Of a stretch of DNA of 64,000 bases, positions 25,619 to 33,997 are shown one piece after another. The DNA is from Flavobacterium humidisoli (GTDB lineage Bacteria > Bacteroidota > Bacteroidia > Flavobacteriales > Flavobacteriaceae). The notes beneath the pieces were generated by a model. It made no database searches and was not told where the DNA came from. It saw nothing but the letters and a program-made list of their open reading frames with translations. The translations under genes were made by a program, and so were the position numbers. How positions within the stretch are numbered: the stretch's first letter is position 1; each line of letters starts with the position of its first letter. The DNA is taken from assembly GCF_023272795.1 (NCBI RefSeq), contig NZ_CP096829.1:4650001-4714000 (forward strand), written 5' to 3'.

Positions 25619-27139
25619 ATGAAAAAATATATAGCTCTTCTTTGCTTAGGAACAATGACTTTTTTCAGCTGTTCTGATCTAGAAGAAAAACCAGTAGGAA
25701 TTATTCGTCCAGACAACTTTTTTAATAATACAGATGATTTGCAGGCCGCAGTAAATGGCGCTTTTGCCAATATTGGCCACAATAATTATTGGGGAAGAGA
25801 ATTTACAATTGCCCTTATGCTTCGTGACGACATGTCTGATATTGGCGACAGAACAACACAAGCAGCTCGTATCGATGTAAACGACATGTCTATGAACGAT
25901 ACCAACGCTCTTGTGGCAAACTTTTGGCCTCAATCGTATGTAATTATCACTGCAGCAAATCAAGCGATTGAAGGTGCTAAGAAAACACCTGGAGATCCTG
26001 CAAAAGTAAATGCTATTGTCGCTCAGGCTTATTTTGCAAGAGCTTTTGCTTATTATCATTTAGTACGCCTTTTTGGCGATATTCCTTACGTTGATTTTGT
26101 GGTAAACGATGTTAGTCAGATAAATTCTATTGGTAAAACAAAAGAAGCTGATGTTTATCCAAAAATTATTGCCGATTTAGAATTTGCGAAACAATGGCTG
26201 GACGATAAACCAAAAGTAAAGGCCGTTCCAGGAAAAGGTACAGCAGCAGGTTATTTAGCTTCTGTTTATTTGACTTTAGGAAATTTTCAAAAAGCATATG
26301 ATGAAGCCAAATATGTGATTACAAACGAAGCGAAATTTGGTTTAGGTCTTGATGCTGATTTTCAGGATTTGTTCAATGCTACCAAAACAGCTTCATTAAA
26401 AGAGCCACTTTTTACAATCGACTTTAACAACTTAACCTCTGGAAATTACGGTCAGGATTATACGGCGTTTTTTACAGGATCATTAAAAGATGACAGTTAT
26501 AGCTACGGACAAGGATTCTCTGTTGCCGTGCCGTCTTTAAAAGTTTTTAATACTTGGGATCAGAGGGATTATAGAAGAGCGGTAAGTTTTGATACCATCA
26601 TTAGAAAGAAAACAGGACCAGGAGGAGCTTTGCAAGTGTATCCTTCAAGCGATAATGAGAAAGCGCCTCGTCCGCACATTGCTAAATATTTCCGCTTTCC
26701 AGGAAAAGCAGGTGCTAACGGAAGAACTTCTCAGCACAATTATATCACAATGCGTTTTGCAGAAGTTTTATTAACTGCAGCTGAAGCTTTAAACGAAATT
26801 AATCCGGGAACAACAGAAGCTGATGGTTATGTAAACCGTGTTCGTGCCAGAGCAAGAAATAAAGCAGGAAAATTAGTTTCGTTTCCAGCAAACGTAACTC
26901 CTGGGCTTTCTCAGTCAGATTTTAGAAAAATGGTTATTGATGAAAGAAGATTAGAACTGGCTTTTGAATATGTAAGATGGTACGACATTAAACGATTAAA
27001 AATCGGACCAGAAGTATTCGGACCAAATGGTCTAGAACCGCATGCTAATTTTGATCCAAACAGAGATTATCTATGGCCATTGCCAGGAACAGAATTGGCT
27101 ATTAATCCGAATCTAAAACCAAATAATCTTGGTTATTAA
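25619..27139 (+). CDS. susD: SusD-like surface glycan-binding lipoprotein
   Basis: A 506-residue lipoprotein with a lipobox at FFSC (Cys about 18). The RagB/SusD family start is EEKPVGIIRPDNFFNNTDDLQAAVNGAFANI. TPR-like helices follow (AYFARAFAYYHLVRLFGDIPYV is the usual SusD signature), and the C-terminal RDYLWPLPGTELAINPNLKPNNLGY is the typical WPIP..E...NP.L.QN.GY end. It sits on the outer membrane as the lid of the SusC channel and captures glycan. It is co-transcribed with susC. Substrate cannot be read from the sequence. Confidence 0.96.
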   Translation: MKKYIALLCLGTMTFFSCSDLEEKPVGIIRPDNFFNNTDDLQAAVNGAFANIGHNNYWGREFTIALMLRDDMSDIGDRTTQAARIDVNDMSMNDTNALVANFWPQSYVIITAANQAIEGAKKTPGDPAKVNAIVAQAYFARAFAYYHLVRLFGDIPYVDFVVNDVSQINSIGKTKEADVYPKIIADLEFAKQWLDDKPKVKAVPGKGTAAGYLASVYLTLGNFQKAYDEAKYVITNEAKFGLGLDADFQDLFNATKTASLKEPLFTIDFNNLTSGNYGQDYTAFFTGSLKDDSYSYGQGFSVAVPSLKVFNTWDQRDYRRAVSFDTIIRKKTGPGGALQVYPSSDNEKAPRPHIAKYFRFPGKAGANGRTSQHNYITMRFAEVLLTAAEALNEINPGTTEADGYVNRVRARARNKAGKLVSFPANVTPGLSQSDFRKMVIDERRLELAFEYVRWYDIKRLKIGPEVFGPNGLEPHANFDPNRDYLWPLPGTELAINPNLKPNNLGY

Positions 27140-27145
27140 TATTGC

Positions 27146-27369
27146 ACGCGGATAAAACGGATTTGCTATCGCAAAAACGCTGATTTTGCATGGATTTTTT
27201 CTCTCGCAGATCTCACAGATTTGGCTGATTTTTACTTCACGCAGATTAAATTGCTTTTTAATTTAATTTGCTCAAACTGTAAAATCTGCGGAAACAATTA
27301 TTCGTGGCGTAATAAAAAAAATCCGTATAAATCCGCGTTTTCGCGATAGCGAATCTGTCAAATCCGCGT
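27146..27369. repeat. 224-bp element with long imperfect terminal inverted repeats
   Basis: The left about 55 bp (ACGCGGAT, GCTATCGC, AACGC, GGATTTTTT) are mirrored at the right end (GGATTT, GCGTTTTCGCGATAGC, ATCCGCGT). The interior holds AT-rich inverted pieces (AATCTGCG-type words). No open frame is present. It lies between susD and GH88, inside what would otherwise be one operon, so it may terminate or process the transcript after susCD. Confidence 0.75.
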
Positions 27370-27398
27370 CTAAAAATTACGATCACAAAATATTTAAT

Positions 27399-28592
27399 AT
27401 GAAGAATGTCAGTTTCATTTCTTTAATTCTTGGGTTTGCATCGCTGTTAACAGCGTGCAAATCCGGAATTAATACTCACACAAAAACTACCTCTGCAGCG
27501 ACAGAAAAACTGGAAACGCGTTACAAAATGTTGCTCGATTATCCAGTCGATTCGATGTCTATGCCTAGAAGTATGAATATAAAAACTCTTGAAATTCGCA
27601 AAGTGCCGTCGAGAGATTGGACAAGCGGTTTTTTTGCTGGAAATCTTTGGCAATTGTACCGACTTACAGGCGATTCAAAATATAAAGAACAAGCTCAAAA
27701 ATGGACTCCTTTCAGCAAAAAAGAAAGTGTCAACAGTAATTCGCATGATGTAGGTTTTAAAGTGTTTTGCAGTTTTGGAGAAGCTCTAAAAGTGGAAAAC
27801 AAGAAAGAGTACGAAGCGGTAATTATTAAAGGCGCTGAAACTTTGTGTACAAGGTTCAATCCAAAAGTGGGTTCGATTCGTTCTTGGGATTTCAACAAGG
27901 AAATTTGGGATTATCCTGTAATCATCGACAATATGATGAATCTGGAATTGCTTTTTGAAGCTTCAAAGTTATCTGGAAACAATAAATACCGTGATGTCGC
28001 TATCAAACACGCCAATACGACTTTAAAAAACCAGTTTAGAGCAGACAATTCATGTTACCACGTTATAGATTATAATCCAAATACAGGTGAAGTCAGAAAG
28101 AAAACTACGCTTCAGGGGTATAATGACGATTCGGTTTGGGCGCGCGGTCAAGGTTGGGCCGTTTACGGATTTACGATGTCCTACCGATATACAAAAGATC
28201 CTGCTTATTTAAAACAAGCCGAAGCGACAGCAAAGTTTTTTATGACAAATAAAAACCTGCCAGAAGACGGAATTCCGTATTGGGATTTTAAAGATCCGAG
28301 TATTCCAAATGCAGCTCGTGATGTTTCTGCAGCAATGGTAATGACATCAGCATTATATGAGCTGTACGGTTATACTAAAAATGATGCTTATCTAGCTTTT
28401 GCCGATAAAATGATGGCTTCGGTACAAACCGATAAATACATTTTAGACACCACAATTAAAGCGCCTTTTCTTTTTGACCACAGTACAGGAAACTGGCCTA
28501 AACACGATGAAATTGATGAACCAATAATCTACGCCGATTATTATTTTCTAGAAGCATTAATAAAGGTACAAAGGCTAAAAGGTTCAAAGTAA
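27399..28592 (+). CDS. GH88 unsaturated glucuronyl hydrolase, lipoprotein
   Basis: A 397-residue lipoprotein (lipobox LTAC, Cys20). It matches GH88: RDWTSGFFAGNLWQLYRLTG, the catalytic Asp pair D117 (SHDVGF) and D177 (VIIDNMMNLELL), YNDDSVWARGQGWAVYGF, and GIPYWDF with a RDVSAAMV block. GH88 enzymes remove the 4,5-unsaturated uronic acid left at the non-reducing end by a polysaccharide lyase, through hydration. Here it is probably periplasmic, anchored to a membrane. It follows susD in the same direction after a repeat element. The WARGQGW block favours GH88 over the related GH105. The last few codons lie in an AAGGTTCAAAG-type repeat. Confidence 0.92.
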   Translation: MKNVSFISLILGFASLLTACKSGINTHTKTTSAATEKLETRYKMLLDYPVDSMSMPRSMNIKTLEIRKVPSRDWTSGFFAGNLWQLYRLTGDSKYKEQAQKWTPFSKKESVNSNSHDVGFKVFCSFGEALKVENKKEYEAVIIKGAETLCTRFNPKVGSIRSWDFNKEIWDYPVIIDNMMNLELLFEASKLSGNNKYRDVAIKHANTTLKNQFRADNSCYHVIDYNPNTGEVRKKTTLQGYNDDSVWARGQGWAVYGFTMSYRYTKDPAYLKQAEATAKFFMTNKNLPEDGIPYWDFKDPSIPNAARDVSAAMVMTSALYELYGYTKNDAYLAFADKMMASVQTDKYILDTTIKAPFLFDHSTGNWPKHDEIDEPIIYADYYFLEALIKVQRLKGSK

Positions 28593-28662
28593 CAAAGGTT
28601 TTGAATCTTTGAATCTTTGAGCCAGAAAACCTTTGAACCTTTGTAACTATGAACCTTTGTAA
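28563..28662. repeat. AACCTTTG-type inverted repeat at the GH88/GH2 junction
   Basis: Words such as AAGGTTCAAAG on one side and CTTTGAACCTTTG on the other make an imperfect inverted repeat that spans the GH88 stop and ends just before the next ATG. Related AACCTTTGxAACCTTTG strings occur at about 18085-18118 and 39612-39652. Confidence 0.6.
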
Positions 28663-28664
28663 CT

Positions 28665-31073
28665 ATGAATAAACCGAATAAAACTTTTTCAATTTTTGCG
28701 CTTTTTGTTTTGTTTCAAATTTGTCTGAGCAGTTTTGCTCAGACAAAAAGAAACATTAATGACAACTGGCTTTATTTAGAAAATCATACTTCAAACCTCA
28801 ACGAAGCCGAAAAAGCTTCAAACTGGATTTCTCTTAATTTACCACATACTTGGAACGCCGAAGATGCAACCGACTTATATCCGGGTTACAGACGCGATGC
28901 CAGCTGGTATCAGAAGAAATTAGACATTCCGCAAATCGATAAAAACCGTGTTTATTCCTTATATTTTGAAGGTTCAAATGTTACCACAAAAGTATATGTA
29001 AATGGAAAAGAAGCTGGTTCGCATATTGGCGGATATATTGGCTTTTCAATAAACATTACCAATTTCATCAAAGAAGGAAATAACGATATTTTTGTACGTG
29101 TTGATAATAGCTATGATATTGAAATTATTCCGTCTCAAAAGAGTGATTTCTTTATTTATGGCGGAATCACGCGCGATGTGTGGCTGATTTCAAAGTATAA
29201 AAATCATATTGAAAATATAAAAATTACAACTCCTGAAGTTTCTGCCAAAAAAGCTTCGGTGCAAATTGTTTCTACTTTTGTAAATCCAGATAATTCAAAA
29301 GATTTATCATTGACTGTAACTTTAAAAAATCCGAAAGGGAAAAAAGTGGCAAGTAAAACAATTCCTGTTACCGATAAAACTTCAACAATTACTTTCGAAA
29401 ATATCAAAAACCCAGAACTTTGGGATACCGAAAAACCTAATTTATATAAACTAAGTGCTGTTTTATCAGAAAAAAATCAAATTAGGGATAGTGTTTCTGA
29501 AAAAGTAGGTTTTAGATGGTTTGAATTTAAGGATCATGGTCCTTTTTACCTTAACGGAAAACGTTTGCTAATTCGCGGTACACATCGTCATGAAGAACAA
29601 GCGGGAGTTGGTGCTGCTATGAGCAACGAGCAGCATTGGGCAGATATGAAATCAATCAAAGAAATGGGCGCTAATTTTGTTCGCTTAGCACATTATCCGC
29701 AAGATCCTGAAATATATAAAGCTTGTGATGAACTTGGTCTTTTGGTTTGGGATGAACTGCCTTGGTGCCGTGGAGGAATTGGCAACGATGTCTGGAAAAC
29801 GAATACCAAAAACATGTTGGAAGAAATTATCAATCAAAATTACAATCATCCGAGCATTATTATTTGGTCTTTAGGAAACGAAATCAACTGGCTTCCTGAT
29901 TTTCCTGATGGAGATAATGCAGATAAAACCAATGTTTTTTTAAATGAACTAAACGAAATTGCTCATAAACTGGATCCAACTAGAAAAACGGCGATTAGAA
30001 AATACTACGAAGGATCGCATATTGTGGATGTTTTTTCACCTTCGATTTGGTCGGGCTGGTATTCTGGAAGTTACAAAAGCTACCAAAAAGCAATTGATGT
30101 TTACAAAAAAGAATACAAGCATTTTATTCATGCCGAATATGGCGGAGACAGTCATGTTGGCCGTCATAGCGAAAATCCAATTACAGGCGAAAATGTAATA
30201 AAAGCTGAAGGATGGGAAGAAGCCATTGTACAGACTAAAATCGCTAACATTGCTCAAATTGGAGATTGGAGCGAAAATTATATAGTTGATTTGTTTGACT
30301 GGCATTTGCATATATCCGAGAATGATCCAACGTTTGTGGGAAATATTCAATGGGCATTTAAGGATTTTGCAACGCCATTACGTCCAGAAGATGATATTCC
30401 GTATATGAACCAAAAAGGATTAACAGACCGAAACGGAATTCCAAAAGATGCGTATTATGTTTTTAAAAGCTATTGGGCAAAAGAACCTTTCGCTTACATT
30501 GAATCACATACTTGGACAGAACGTCAAGGTCCAGAAAATACGCCAAGAACCATCAGCGTTTTCAGTAACTGCGATAAAGTAACTTTATTCCACGACGGCA
30601 AATCATTGGGAGAAAAACAGCGAAATCTTTCCCTTTATCCTGCTAATGGTTTAACTTGGGATGTCAATTTTAAAAAAGGAGAAAATACCCTAATTGCTAT
30701 TGGTAAAAATAAAGATGGCAAAACGGTTTCTGACACCATAAAAGTCAATTACCGTTTCAATAAAAATGACACGGCCTCTTCTTTGCAATTATCTTCAGAA
30801 AAATTGAAGAATGGGAATTATCTCGTAACAGCAATTGCAATTGATAACAATAATTTACGCTGTCTGGATTATGAAGCGAGTGTTTATTTTCAATGTATGA
30901 AAGGCGGAAAAACGCTAAAAAATCAAGGAACTCCAACGGGAAGTGAATCTATAAGAATGGCAAACGGAAAGGCTTCTATTGAAGTTGTTCCAGACGGTTC
31001 AGGCAATCCGATTGAAATGACAGCATTGAATCAGAGTTTTAAAGGGGAATATTTGAAGATTTCTGTTGAGTAA
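28665..31073 (+). CDS. GH2 beta-glycosidase (beta-galactosidase-like)
   Basis: An 802-residue secreted enzyme with a signal peptide (1-25, ending in SFAQ). The GH2 sugar-binding domain is at about 35-190 (NLPHTWNAEDATDLYPGYRRDASWYQKKL, GGITRDVWL), the immunoglobulin-like domain at about 190-285, and the TIM barrel from about 295 (RGTHRHEEQAG, GANFVRLAHYPQDP). The acid/base Glu is in WSLGNEINW and the nucleophile Glu in IHAEYGGDSH. A C-terminal Ig-like DUF4982-type region follows. The activity is retaining exo-beta-glycoside hydrolysis. It lacks the NxK motif seen in the next gene, so beta-galactosidase or another beta-hexosidase is more likely than glucuronidase. It is 72 bp after GH88. Confidence 0.88.
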   Translation: MNKPNKTFSIFALFVLFQICLSSFAQTKRNINDNWLYLENHTSNLNEAEKASNWISLNLPHTWNAEDATDLYPGYRRDASWYQKKLDIPQIDKNRVYSLYFEGSNVTTKVYVNGKEAGSHIGGYIGFSINITNFIKEGNNDIFVRVDNSYDIEIIPSQKSDFFIYGGITRDVWLISKYKNHIENIKITTPEVSAKKASVQIVSTFVNPDNSKDLSLTVTLKNPKGKKVASKTIPVTDKTSTITFENIKNPELWDTEKPNLYKLSAVLSEKNQIRDSVSEKVGFRWFEFKDHGPFYLNGKRLLIRGTHRHEEQAGVGAAMSNEQHWADMKSIKEMGANFVRLAHYPQDPEIYKACDELGLLVWDELPWCRGGIGNDVWKTNTKNMLEEIINQNYNHPSIIIWSLGNEINWLPDFPDGDNADKTNVFLNELNEIAHKLDPTRKTAIRKYYEGSHIVDVFSPSIWSGWYSGSYKSYQKAIDVYKKEYKHFIHAEYGGDSHVGRHSENPITGENVIKAEGWEEAIVQTKIANIAQIGDWSENYIVDLFDWHLHISENDPTFVGNIQWAFKDFATPLRPEDDIPYMNQKGLTDRNGIPKDAYYVFKSYWAKEPFAYIESHTWTERQGPENTPRTISVFSNCDKVTLFHDGKSLGEKQRNLSLYPANGLTWDVNFKKGENTLIAIGKNKDGKTVSDTIKVNYRFNKNDTASSLQLSSEKLKNGNYLVTAIAIDNNNLRCLDYEASVYFQCMKGGKTLKNQGTPTGSESIRMANGKASIEVVPDGSGNPIEMTALNQSFKGEYLKISVE

Positions 31074-31084
31074 AAAGATTCTGA

Positions 31085-31184
31085 GATGCTAAGGCACTAA
31101 GATTCTAAGTTTTTTTTAGTCTAGTTGTCATGCTGACAAAAAAACTAGTAAAAAAAACTTCGTGCCTTAGCGTCTTCGTGGCAA
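31085..31184. repeat. Gene-end repeat copy between the two GH2 genes
   Basis: GATGCTAAGGCACTAAG on the left mirrors CTTCGTGCCTTAGCGTC on the right, and a short internal stem TTGTCA/TGACAA lies between them. It belongs to the GCCACGAAG...CTAAG family and ends in the typical GGCAA word. Confidence 0.7.
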
Positions 31185-31215
31185 AAAATACAATTACAAA
31201 ACAAATTATAATACA

Positions 31216-33015
31216 ATGAAAAGACTATTAACCACATTACTCCTTATCTATTCCTTTCTGGGGTTTGCACAAAATTTAATCTCAAACGTTCCAAACCGAA
31301 ATATCACTTCATTAAACGGCGTTTGGAATTACATTATAGATCCTTATCAAACAGGATTTTACAGCTTTCACCTTGATCAGTACGACAAACAGGAAAAACC
31401 AGCAAAAGGAGCATTTTTCACGAATTACCACGCTCAAAACAAACAGGAGCTGGTAGAATACGATTTTGATAAATCGCCAACCATTACTATTCCAGGCGAT
31501 TGGAATTCGCAAGTTACGGAACTGAAATATTATGAAGGAAATGTATGGTTTAAAAAGTCTTTCGATTACAATCTGGCAGCTAACAAACGTCTGTTTTTAT
31601 ATTTGGGCGCCATCAATTACAAAGCTGATGTTTATTTAAACGGAAAGAAACTAGGAACTCACGAAGGCGGTTTTACGCCGTTTAATTACGAAGTGACTTC
31701 GATTGTTCAGCCAAAAGATAATTATTTGGTTATAAAAGTGGATAATACGCGCCATAAAGAAGATGTTCCAACAGTGAATACCGATTGGTGGAATTATGGT
31801 GGAATTACGCGTGATGTAACTTTAATTGAAGAAGAATCTTCATTTGTGGAAGATTATAACATTCAGCTGAAAAAAGGGAATGCAAATGTTATTTCGGGGT
31901 TTATCAAGATCAACAATTTAGAGGCGTCAAAAAATCAGGTTTCAATTGCTATACCTGAATTAAAAATCAGCTACAAAGGAAAAGCGGATAACAACGGAAT
32001 TTTAAACTTTGAAATCCCAGCCAAAAAAATCTCTTACTGGTCGCCAGAAAATCCGAAACTATACGATGTAACCGTTAATTTTAACGGACAGAAATTAAAT
32101 GATAAAATTGGTTTTAGAACAATTGAAACCCAAGGAGACAAAATCTTATTAAATGGGAAACCAGTCTTTTTAAGAGGAATTTCTATTCATGAAGAAAATG
32201 CAAAAGGCGGACGTGCTAATTCTGAAGAAGATGCTTTACGTTTATTGAATTGGGCAAAAGAATTAGGCTGTAATTATGTTCGTCTGGCACATTATCCGCA
32301 TAACGAAAACATGGTTCGAGAAGCTGATAAAATGGGTTTAATGGTTTGGGAAGAAATCCCAGTTTACTGGACTGTGGAATTTACTAATAAAAATACGTAT
32401 CAAAATGCCCAAGATCAGTTAACGGCTGCGATTACAAGAGATAAAAACAGAGCAAGTATAGTAATTTGGTCTATGGCAAATGAAACTCCAGTTTCTGACG
32501 CGAGAAATGCTTTTATCACAAATTTGGTCAATCATACAAAATCATTGGATAATACAAGGTTAATCAGTGCCGCTTTATTAACGCATAACGGAAAGATTGA
32601 CGATGAAATTGGCAAATCGCTTGATATTATTGCTTTCAATCAATATTTAGGCTGGTATGGCGGTAACTTAGAAAATGCTGAAAAAACATTCTGGACTACG
32701 CCATACAACAAACCAGTTTTCGTTTCTGAGTTTGGAGGTGATGCAAAAGCGGGTTTTCATGGAGAGAAAAACGAACGCTGGACAGAGGAATATCAGGAAT
32801 ATTTATACATCCAGAATCTAAAAATGATTGAGAAAATTCCACATTTAAGTGGAACCAGCCCTTGGATTTTAGTTGATTTCAGATCTCCAAAAAGATTGCT
32901 TCCGGGTATTCAGGATGGTTACAATCGTAAAGGTTTAATTTCGAATGATGGTGAAAAGAAAAAAGCGTTTTATATTATGCAGGATTGGTATGCGAAGAAG
33001 AAAAAAGAGTATTAA
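31216..33015 (+). CDS. GH2 beta-glucuronidase
   Basis: A 599-residue GH2 enzyme with a signal peptide (1-18, ending in GFAQ) and the compact three-domain layout of beta-glucuronidases. Key blocks are WFKKSFDY, GAINYKADVYLNGKKLG, GGITRDVTLI, RGISIHEENAKGGRAN, NYVRLAHYPHNENM, the acid/base Glu in WSMANETP, and the nucleophile Glu in VSEFGGDAK. N570-R571-K572 (YNRKGL) corresponds to the NxK motif that recognises the carboxylate of glucuronic acid in characterised GUS enzymes. This makes release of D-glucuronate the best-supported activity. It fits the fructuronate/mannonate genes 15 kb upstream in the same locus. Confidence 0.88.
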   Translation: MKRLLTTLLLIYSFLGFAQNLISNVPNRNITSLNGVWNYIIDPYQTGFYSFHLDQYDKQEKPAKGAFFTNYHAQNKQELVEYDFDKSPTITIPGDWNSQVTELKYYEGNVWFKKSFDYNLAANKRLFLYLGAINYKADVYLNGKKLGTHEGGFTPFNYEVTSIVQPKDNYLVIKVDNTRHKEDVPTVNTDWWNYGGITRDVTLIEEESSFVEDYNIQLKKGNANVISGFIKINNLEASKNQVSIAIPELKISYKGKADNNGILNFEIPAKKISYWSPENPKLYDVTVNFNGQKLNDKIGFRTIETQGDKILLNGKPVFLRGISIHEENAKGGRANSEEDALRLLNWAKELGCNYVRLAHYPHNENMVREADKMGLMVWEEIPVYWTVEFTNKNTYQNAQDQLTAAITRDKNRASIVIWSMANETPVSDARNAFITNLVNHTKSLDNTRLISAALLTHNGKIDDEIGKSLDIIAFNQYLGWYGGNLENAEKTFWTTPYNKPVFVSEFGGDAKAGFHGEKNERWTEEYQEYLYIQNLKMIEKIPHLSGTSPWILVDFRSPKRLLPGIQDGYNRKGLISNDGEKKKAFYIMQDWYAKKKKEY

Positions 33016-33121
33016 AAATTATTTCGTCATTACCAATTCATTAACAAAAAACAGGCTGTAAATTATATGATTTTTCTTCATTATTAACTTACTTTGTAGT
33101 TATTCTAAAAATTGTAATCCT

Positions 33122-33685
33122 ATGAAAAAAATTTATTTACTGGCAGTTACATTGTTTGCTGCCTTTACAGTTCAGGCACAAGAAGTGGTGAAATTTGCTC
33201 CATTAGACAACAGTCCTGTTGATATTTCTTATTTCCCAAACAAGGCGGTTAAATTCAAAAAAACAGATAATCCAAATCCGGTTATCAAGGTTACTTACGC
33301 AAGACCTTCTGCAAAAGGAAGAACTATTTTTGGCGATGTTGTTAAGTTTGGAGAAATCTGGAGAGTTGGAGCTAATGAAAATACAGAGATTAAATTCTAC
33401 AAAGACGTAACTATTGGCGGTAAAAAAGTTCCTGCAGGATATTACAGTTTATTTGCTATTCCAGAAAAAGATAAATGGACAATCATTATCAATAAAGAGT
33501 TGGATTTATGGGGTGGTTATGCTTATGATGAAAGCAAAGACGTTGTGAGAGTTTCTGTTCCAGTTAAACCCGTAAGCGACACTATCGAGGCTTTATCTAT
33601 TGCGTTTACAACTCAAGGTAATGTAGCTATTTTAGTTATTGGATGGGATAAAACAACAGTTGAATTGCCTATTACGATTAAATAA
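33122..33685 (+). CDS. Secreted DUF2911 protein
   Basis: A 187-residue protein with a signal peptide (1-19, ending in VQAQ). It matches DUF2911: VTYARPSAKGRTIFGDVVKFGEIWRVGANENTEIKF, GGKKVPAGYYSLFAIPEKDKWTIIINKE, and WGGYAYDESKDVVRV. The family is common in Bacteroidota, is predicted to be a periplasmic beta-rich protein, and has no established role. It is the last gene of the locus and is closed by a 12-bp perfect-stem terminator. Linkage to glycan use may be coincidental. Confidence 0.85.
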   Translation: MKKIYLLAVTLFAAFTVQAQEVVKFAPLDNSPVDISYFPNKAVKFKKTDNPNPVIKVTYARPSAKGRTIFGDVVKFGEIWRVGANENTEIKFYKDVTIGGKKVPAGYYSLFAIPEKDKWTIIINKELDLWGGYAYDESKDVVRVSVPVKPVSDTIEALSIAFTTQGNVAILVIGWDKTTVELPITIK

Positions 33686-33698
33686 GTTTTAATGATAT

Positions 33699-33752
33699 AT
33701 GCCACGAAGGCACAAAGTCGCAAAGTTTTTTTAAGCTTTGCGACTTTTTTTT
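33699..33752 (+). terminator. Repeat-derived terminator after the DUF2911 gene
   Basis: The GCCACGAAGG gene-end repeat (from 33701) runs into AAAGTCGCAAAG (33714-33725), which pairs perfectly over 12 bp with CTTTGCGACTTT (33736-33747) and is followed by a T run. A dispersed repeat copy thus provides a textbook intrinsic terminator. Confidence 0.8.
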
Positions 33753-33771
33753 GGGCAAAGTAACCCCATTT

Positions 33772-33873
33772 TTGTCATTTCGACGAAGGAGAAATCTCCA
33801 CGAGAAACTCTACAAAGATTGGCTTATTATTGCGGAGCTGCTTGCGAAGATTTCTCCTTCGTCGAAATGACAA
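33772..33873. repeat. 102-bp element with 26-bp perfect terminal inverted repeats
   Basis: Bases 33772-33797 are the exact reverse complement of 33848-33873 (ends TTGTCATTTCGACG / CGTCGAAATGACAA). The interior of 50 bp has a GAGCTGCTTGCGAAG word and no gene. This is MITE- or BIME-like. A diverged half copy is at 18015-18067. A 72-codon open frame through it is repeat sequence. Confidence 0.85.
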
Positions 33874-33940
33874 GATTGTGTGATAATCTGTCGAAAAAAA
33901 CTTTACTAATCTTCTGCTTTGTAAGACTTTCTCATGACAC

Positions 33941-33981
33941 AAAAAAGTCCCTTTAAGATTGTAATCTCAAAGGGACTTTTG
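33941..33981 (-). terminator. Terminator after the molybdopterin subunit gene
   Basis: AAAAGTCCCTTTAAGATT and AATCTCAAAGGGACTTTT pair over about 16 positions around a short loop, with A-rich and T-rich flanks, so it can work in both directions. It lies 17 bp beyond the stop of the molybdenum subunit gene. Confidence 0.8.
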
Positions 33982-33997
33982 CAATTGTTTTTTATGC

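Noticed and set aside
33772..33873. Element considered as a complete insertion sequence
   Set aside because: It has terminal inverted repeats but no transposase, and only about 50 bp inside.
33738..33956. 72-codon open frame on the plus strand
   Set aside because: It is made of the 102-bp inverted-repeat element and flanking terminator sequence.
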